DNA of 43,587 nt, taken from Lachnospiraceae bacterium. Lineage in GTDB: Bacteria; Bacillota; Clostridia; Lachnospirales; Lachnospiraceae. The DNA is taken from the NCBI GenBank assembly GCA_015057365.1, contig SVEN01000015.1, positions 8,033 to 51,619 on the forward strand, written 5' to 3'. The position numbers and the translations under genes were made by a program. A model generated the notes under the pieces. The model was not told the DNA's origin and searched no databases. It was given only the letters and a program-made list of their open reading frames with translations. Shown here in pieces: positions 39,430 to 43,587 of the stretch. The first letter of the stretch is position 1. Each line of letters starts with the position of its first letter.

Positions 39430-40380
39430 CTAATCTTCCTCCGCACGCTCTACATATCCGTAGTTTTTCAAAAGGAAATCACTGTCACGCCAATCCTTCT
39501 TTACCTTTACCCAAAGCTTTAAATTCACCTTGTATTCAAATAAAAGCTCGATTTCTTTTCTTGCTTCCGTACCGATACGCTTAAGCATGGCACCCTGTTT
39601 TCCGATAATAATTCCCTTATGGGAGTCCCTCTCGCAAATAATCGTGGCATCAATGTCCACTAAACGTCCGTCCGGACGCTCCTTCATCCGCTCAATGGCC
39701 ACGGCAATGCCGTGAGGAATCTCATCATCCAGAAGACGCAGTGCCTTTTCTCTTACAATCTCCGCCGCAATCTGGCGCTCCGGCTGATCCGTCACCGTAT
39801 CCTCATCGTAATACATCGGCCCCTCCGGAAGTAAGGAAAACAGCAGGGACTGTAGCTTATCCACATTTCTGCTGCGCAGGGCACTGGTCATAATCACTCC
39901 CGCAAACGGATATACATCCTTATAGGTCTCTTCCGCTTTTGCAAGGGTCTCCTTATCCACCGTGTCCATCTTATTGATAACCAACACCACCGGCGTCTTT
40001 GTCCGGGCCAACACTTCCAGAATATGCTGTTCTCCCGCACCGATGTAATCCGTCGGCTCCACCAGCCAAAGAATCACATCCACCTCCGCAAGAGTTCCCT
40101 CCGCCACATTGACCATATACTCCCCAAGTTTATTTTTTGCCTTATGGATACCCGGGGTATCTAAGAAAATAATCTGTCCCCGCTCATCGGTGTACACCGT
40201 TTGAATCCGGGTACGGGTAGTCTGGGGCTTATTGGAAGTAATCGCAATCTTCTGCTTAATCAGATGATTCATCAGGGTGGACTTTCCTACGTTCGGTCTG
40301 CCGATCAGTGCCACAAATCCGGACCGGAAGCCTCTCACACCGCTTCCCGCTTTTTTATTTTTCTCGCTTTTTTGTGCCAT
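39430..40380 (-). CDS. era: GTPase Era
   Basis: 316 residues. G1 GRPNVGKS (27-34), switch region NKPQTTRTRIQ, G3 DTPG (74-77), G4 NKMD (136-139), and a C-terminal KH domain with GKQGAMLKRIGTEARKEIE (about 265-285). Era binds the 3' end of 16S rRNA and helps 30S assembly. It starts 42 bases downstream of the M16C peptidase stop with AAGGAG; the next gene is yqzL. The N-terminal 18 residues are an added lysine-rich tail. Confidence 0.97.
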   Translation of the reverse strand: MAQKSEKNKKAGSGVRGFRSGFVALIGRPNVGKSTLMNHLIKQKIAITSNKPQTTRTRIQTVYTDERGQIIFLDTPGIHKAKNKLGEYMVNVAEGTLAEVDVILWLVEPTDYIGAGEQHILEVLARTKTPVVLVINKMDTVDKETLAKAEETYKDVYPFAGVIMTSALRSRNVDKLQSLLFSLLPEGPMYYDEDTVTDQPERQIAAEIVREKALRLLDDEIPHGIAVAIERMKERPDGRLVDIDATIICERDSHKGIIIGKQGAMLKRIGTEARKEIELLFEYKVNLKLWVKVKKDWRDSDFLLKNYGYVERAEED

Positions 40381-40422
40381 AGTATTCTCCTTGTATCCGT
40401 TTCACGGTACATTCTCTCTACT

Positions 40423-43365
40423 TTATCTTAACAAATCACGTACCGTCATGAAGTGGGACGCATCCTCTCTGACCTTCTTTTCGGAACCTACCGTACAACA
40501 GCAGTTCTGGGAAAGCATTGCCTTCACTCCCTCTGCCAGTGCACGCACATCCTCTACCGTAATATTTAAAATCTCGTCTCTGTGCTTTTGTACGGAAGCA
40601 AAGGTACGTCCGGTCAAATATGCTGTCATGCCCCGCTCACCTTCCATGCGCGGATTCCGCGGCATATCCACATTACTCATGGTGCCGATAACATATTTGG
40701 TCATCTCTGCCTCATCCGCCTCAAAGTTTGCAATATACGCTACCGCGTCCTCATATACCTTCATGGTTCTGCTAAGGTGCGGGTCTCTCCAGGAATAGAA
40801 CGCCATCCGACCGTTTTCCAAAGCCATCAGTGCCGCACCGTAAGCGCCGCCCAAAACTCTGACCTGATTCCAAAGATAACCGTAGCTCATAGCGGTACGA
40901 AGTACCTCATAAGCACCGGTATAGTCAAAGCCCGCTTCTCTGAAGTTACCGGCACAGCATACATACTGTACCTGACCCGGGGTAATGAAGCCCTCGTTCT
41001 TCTTTTCCGGCGCAAGCTTAAGCACACTTCCTTTTGCTTCCGAAGCAAAGGCATCAAACAGCTCCGTTGCCTGCTCTTTCACCAGCTCGTATCCTTCCGC
41101 ATCCGCAGTCACGCTAAGCATCATCACATCCTTTGCAAAGATGCATTCATAGACCTCCGTCAGCTTCTGCACCAGCTCCTCCTTACGTGTCTCAAAATCC
41201 GCGAGCAAATCGGAAATAAACTCATAATACATAATACCGTCAAGCTGCTCCATGGCAACACCCACTTCGGAGAAATAAGAGGAGGCACGCTTTACCGCTG
41301 CCCCCTGGGCCATGTCGGTATACCGGCTTTCCAGTCCGCTCTTACGCTCCAGTAAAATTTCTCTGATACGGGCCGGATTATTATAAACGGTCTCTGTTAA
41401 CAACTCCTTCATATAAGCAAACAGCTCCGGAATCTTTCCGTACAATGTCTTACCTTCCGCAAGGAAGAACACGCGACACTCGTTCAAATCATCGTACTTG
41501 GAGGAAATCATGGTGCTGACGGAAATACCTCCGGTATTAATACTGATTTCATTGTTCAAATCCAGATAACTATGCTTCTTTGTATCCATACGACTGAACA
41601 CATCCGCTAAGATTCCAGCATAGGAAAGTAGCTCCGCCGGTACCTTTTTCATATCAAATAAAAGCTTTACATAAGCAATCCCTGCGGTAAACAGCTCCTG
41701 ATGCAAGGTCGTTACCCCCGCAATCTCCTTCACTTCATTTACTAGCGGATCTGCTTCCTTCTTAATATCCTCTCTGGTTAACTGCGGAATCTTTGCCAAA
41801 TCCTCCGGCTTTGACGGTTCGCTCTGATACTGCTTTAACGCCTTTGTCTGCGCAACCAATGCTTCTACTTCTTCCTTTGGCAAAGAACTCTTGTACTCTG
41901 CCAGTTCCTTCGCAAGAGCCTCTTCCTTTTCCGCCAACAATCCCGCCTTCGGCAACAGCTTCAAAAATGTCCCATGGGTATTATCCAGTAAATACTTCCT
42001 GATTAAGTTCTCAAAATAGTCCGTCTCAATTAATCCGCGAAGCTTATCAAACATCGGCGTCCAACATAAATTGTCGAATACGCTGTTATCATCGTACAGC
42101 CAGGTTCCCAACATCATCTGACAGTAACGAAGTCCCTTCGGATAGTTTCCGGAATCTCCTTCTCTCAAAGAAAACTCCATACTGTTTAAGGCCGCATACA
42201 GCGACTTCTTCGACACGCCTTCCTTGGCACACTTCTCCAAGGTCTCCGTTACAACCCGTAAAAATGCATCTCCCTTATCCTCTGCCGCATTCTTTGCGAT
42301 AATTGCCAAAAACGGCTGTGCTGCCACATCCATAAAATCAGCGTAGCAATCCTCTCCGATACCCGCCTCCGTAAGAGCCAGTTTAAGAGGAGTACCCGGC
42401 TTATTGATTAAAGCGGAACATAACATAGAAACCGCGGTTTCCAATACCACATCCTTCTCCCCCGAAAAAGTCACACCGTATGCAAAATAAGCCGCATCCT
42501 TTGCTTCTTCCTCGTTATTGACGGAATAGTACTTCTCCACAGTCTTCTTTTCTTCAAAAGGTGCCTGAATCTTTAAGGAGGAATCCAGCGATATTTCTTC
42601 AAAACGGCTCAGATACTCCCTGTCCATCCACTCTAAGCGCTCTGCCGCATCCATATCGCCATACAGGTAAATATAGCTGTTTACCGGATGATAATAGCGC
42701 TTATGAAATTCTAAAAACTGCTCATAGGTAAGTTCCGGAATATGATCCGGGTCACCACCGGACTCCACACCGTATGCGGTATCCGGGTATAACGCCTGCT
42801 GTAGTTCAGAGAATAACACTTCATCCGGGCTGGAAAAAGCACCCTTCATCTCACTGTAAACAACACCGTTATAAGAAAGCTCTCCATCTGCACTCTCTAA
42901 CTCGTAATGCCAGCCCTCCTGCAGGAAAATATTCTTCTCATGATGAATATTCGGGAAAAATACGGCATCCATATACACTTCCATCAGATTCGCAAAATCC
43001 TTATCGTTACAGCTTGCCACCGGATAAATGGTCTTATCCGGATAGGTCATGGCATTTAAAAACGTATTTAAGGAACCCTTTGCCAGTTCCACAAACGGAT
43101 CCTTTACCGGAAAACGCTCGGAGCCGCACAATACGGAATGCTCTAAAATATGCGCCACACCGGTGGAATCCTCCGGCGGTGTACGAAAGCCCACGGAAAA
43201 TACTTTGTTGTTATCATCGCAGGAAATCACTGCAATTCTCGCCCCCGACTTCTTATGGCGAAGCACAATACCGTAGCCGGAAATATCCGGCAGATTCTCC
43301 TCCGAAACCACCTCATAAGCCGACAATTTTATCAATGTTTCTGTATTTTTAATCACATGACTCAT
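40423..43365 (-). CDS. Insulinase (M16C) family zinc metallopeptidase
   Basis: 980 residues, typical for the M16C group. The inverted zinc motif HILEH (H72, E75, H76) lies in GVAHILEHSVLCGSERFP, with the third ligand E172 in VVYSEMKGAFSSPDE. Family blocks GSLNTFLNAMTYPDKTIYPVAS, YHPVNSYIYLYGDMD and, in the C-terminal half, LGGAYGAALMAL... and FYSWRDPHLSRT are present. Such enzymes (presequence protease-like) degrade short peptides in a closed chamber. No signal peptide, so cytoplasmic. AAGGAG precedes the ATG; it probably heads the operon containing era. Confidence 0.95.
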   Translation of the reverse strand: MSHVIKNTETLIKLSAYEVVSEENLPDISGYGIVLRHKKSGARIAVISCDDNNKVFSVGFRTPPEDSTGVAHILEHSVLCGSERFPVKDPFVELAKGSLNTFLNAMTYPDKTIYPVASCNDKDFANLMEVYMDAVFFPNIHHEKNIFLQEGWHYELESADGELSYNGVVYSEMKGAFSSPDEVLFSELQQALYPDTAYGVESGGDPDHIPELTYEQFLEFHKRYYHPVNSYIYLYGDMDAAERLEWMDREYLSRFEEISLDSSLKIQAPFEEKKTVEKYYSVNNEEEAKDAAYFAYGVTFSGEKDVVLETAVSMLCSALINKPGTPLKLALTEAGIGEDCYADFMDVAAQPFLAIIAKNAAEDKGDAFLRVVTETLEKCAKEGVSKKSLYAALNSMEFSLREGDSGNYPKGLRYCQMMLGTWLYDDNSVFDNLCWTPMFDKLRGLIETDYFENLIRKYLLDNTHGTFLKLLPKAGLLAEKEEALAKELAEYKSSLPKEEVEALVAQTKALKQYQSEPSKPEDLAKIPQLTREDIKKEADPLVNEVKEIAGVTTLHQELFTAGIAYVKLLFDMKKVPAELLSYAGILADVFSRMDTKKHSYLDLNNEISINTGGISVSTMISSKYDDLNECRVFFLAEGKTLYGKIPELFAYMKELLTETVYNNPARIREILLERKSGLESRYTDMAQGAAVKRASSYFSEVGVAMEQLDGIMYYEFISDLLADFETRKEELVQKLTEVYECIFAKDVMMLSVTADAEGYELVKEQATELFDAFASEAKGSVLKLAPEKKNEGFITPGQVQYVCCAGNFREAGFDYTGAYEVLRTAMSYGYLWNQVRVLGGAYGAALMALENGRMAFYSWRDPHLSRTMKVYEDAVAYIANFEADEAEMTKYVIGTMSNVDMPRNPRMEGERGMTAYLTGRTFASVQKHRDEILNITVEDVRALAEGVKAMLSQNCCCTVGSEKKVREDASHFMTVRDLLR

Positions 43366-43443
43366 TTTAACAAAATCTCCTTATTCCTTTTTGATTATCT
43401 TACCACATCGTTCACAAAAAATCCATAAAAATCCTTGTCATCA

Positions 43444-43472
43444 TTGACAATTTTATAAATTTATGCTATCTT
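43444..43472 (+). promoter_or_regulatory. Promoter of the cold-shock gene
   Basis: TTGACA (43444-43449), 17-bp spacer, TATCTT (43467-43472). Divergent from the M16C gene. It leaves a leader of about 50 bases before the ATG at 43529. Confidence 0.68.
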
Positions 43473-43528
43473 AAATTTAGGCTGTTTGATACGGCTCATT
43501 TATTATTTTAGTTTCGGAGGAACATAGG

Positions 43529-43587
43529 ATGAACGGCACAGTAAAGTGGTTCAACGCAAAAAAGGGGTTTGGCTTTATTTCCGATGA
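43529..43587 (+). CDS. Cold-shock protein (CspA family), partial
   Basis: The first 19 codons read MNGTVKWFNAKKGFGFISD, which contains the RNP1 motif KGFGFI and the first strand of the small OB-fold cold-shock domain. GGAGG lies eight bases upstream of the ATG. These RNA chaperones melt mRNA structure. The window ends inside the gene, so the length and identity within the Csp family cannot be told. Confidence 0.93.
   Translation, partial: MNGTVKWFNAKKGFGFISD

Noticed and set aside
1-43587. CRISPR array, prophage or insertion sequence
   Set aside because: No regularly spaced direct repeats, no cas, integrase, transposase or phage structural gene was seen on either strand.

Overview
The window looks like a chromosomal stretch of a strictly anaerobic Firmicute of the class Clostridia, most likely a Lachnospiraceae-type gut bacterium. 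This rests on strong AGGAGG-type ribosome sites, TTGACA/TATAAT promoters, an Rnf operon carrying a NusG-domain-II gene and a Gx-transporter gene, and the M16C peptidase–era–yqzL–recO order. The genus cannot be read from the sequence alone. Most genes lie on the minus strand.

Layout. (1) 1-1081: a small DUF2325–DUF3793 operon behind a strong promoter with two DtxR-like inverted repeats, so probably metal (iron) controlled. (2) 1165-8949: a complete Rnf operon (rnfC-D-G-E-A-B, then NusG-II and Gx-transporter genes) from a perfect consensus promoter. It is followed by a separately promoted lipoprotein made of two related halves. RnfG has two FMN-attachment motifs instead of one. (3) 8999-17208: accessory and housekeeping genes: three GNAT acetyltransferases with a DUF402–Nudix fusion, then a run transcribed as rlmD, HD-GYP-like protein, cyclase, Nudix, and another GNAT gene at the right edge. 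(4) 17279-17562: a 284-bp, highly palindromic non-coding element that no gene explains. (5) 17569-30029: two related pairs of heterodimeric ABC exporters, both on the minus strand, either side of a plus-strand response regulator/histidine kinase pair. An APH-like kinase and a ParB/Srx-like protein lie downstream of the second pair. (6) 30108-34656: a polyamine uptake operon (XRE-cupin regulator, potA-B-C-D). (7) 34742-36069: tRNA-Gly(CCC) and trpS, each with its own promoter and terminator. (8) 36124-37400: a membrane-anchored Ntn-type amide hydrolase. (9) 37416-43365: M16C peptidase, era, a 59-residue YqzL-like gene, recO, a 5'-truncated fic and a small unknown gene. (10) 43444-end: the start of a cold-shock protein gene.

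How it fits together. Rnf couples reduced ferredoxin to NAD+ at the membrane and makes an ion gradient. Pot imports polyamines under an apparently self-regulated promoter. The exporter/two-component region resembles a peptide- or drug-responsive efflux module, but its substrate cannot be read from sequence. I found no CRISPR array, transposase, integrase or phage gene. The items most worth checking are the palindromic element at 17279-17562, the doubled RnfG, the metal-type operators at 994-1045, the DUF402–Nudix fusion, and the paired exporters around the two-component system.
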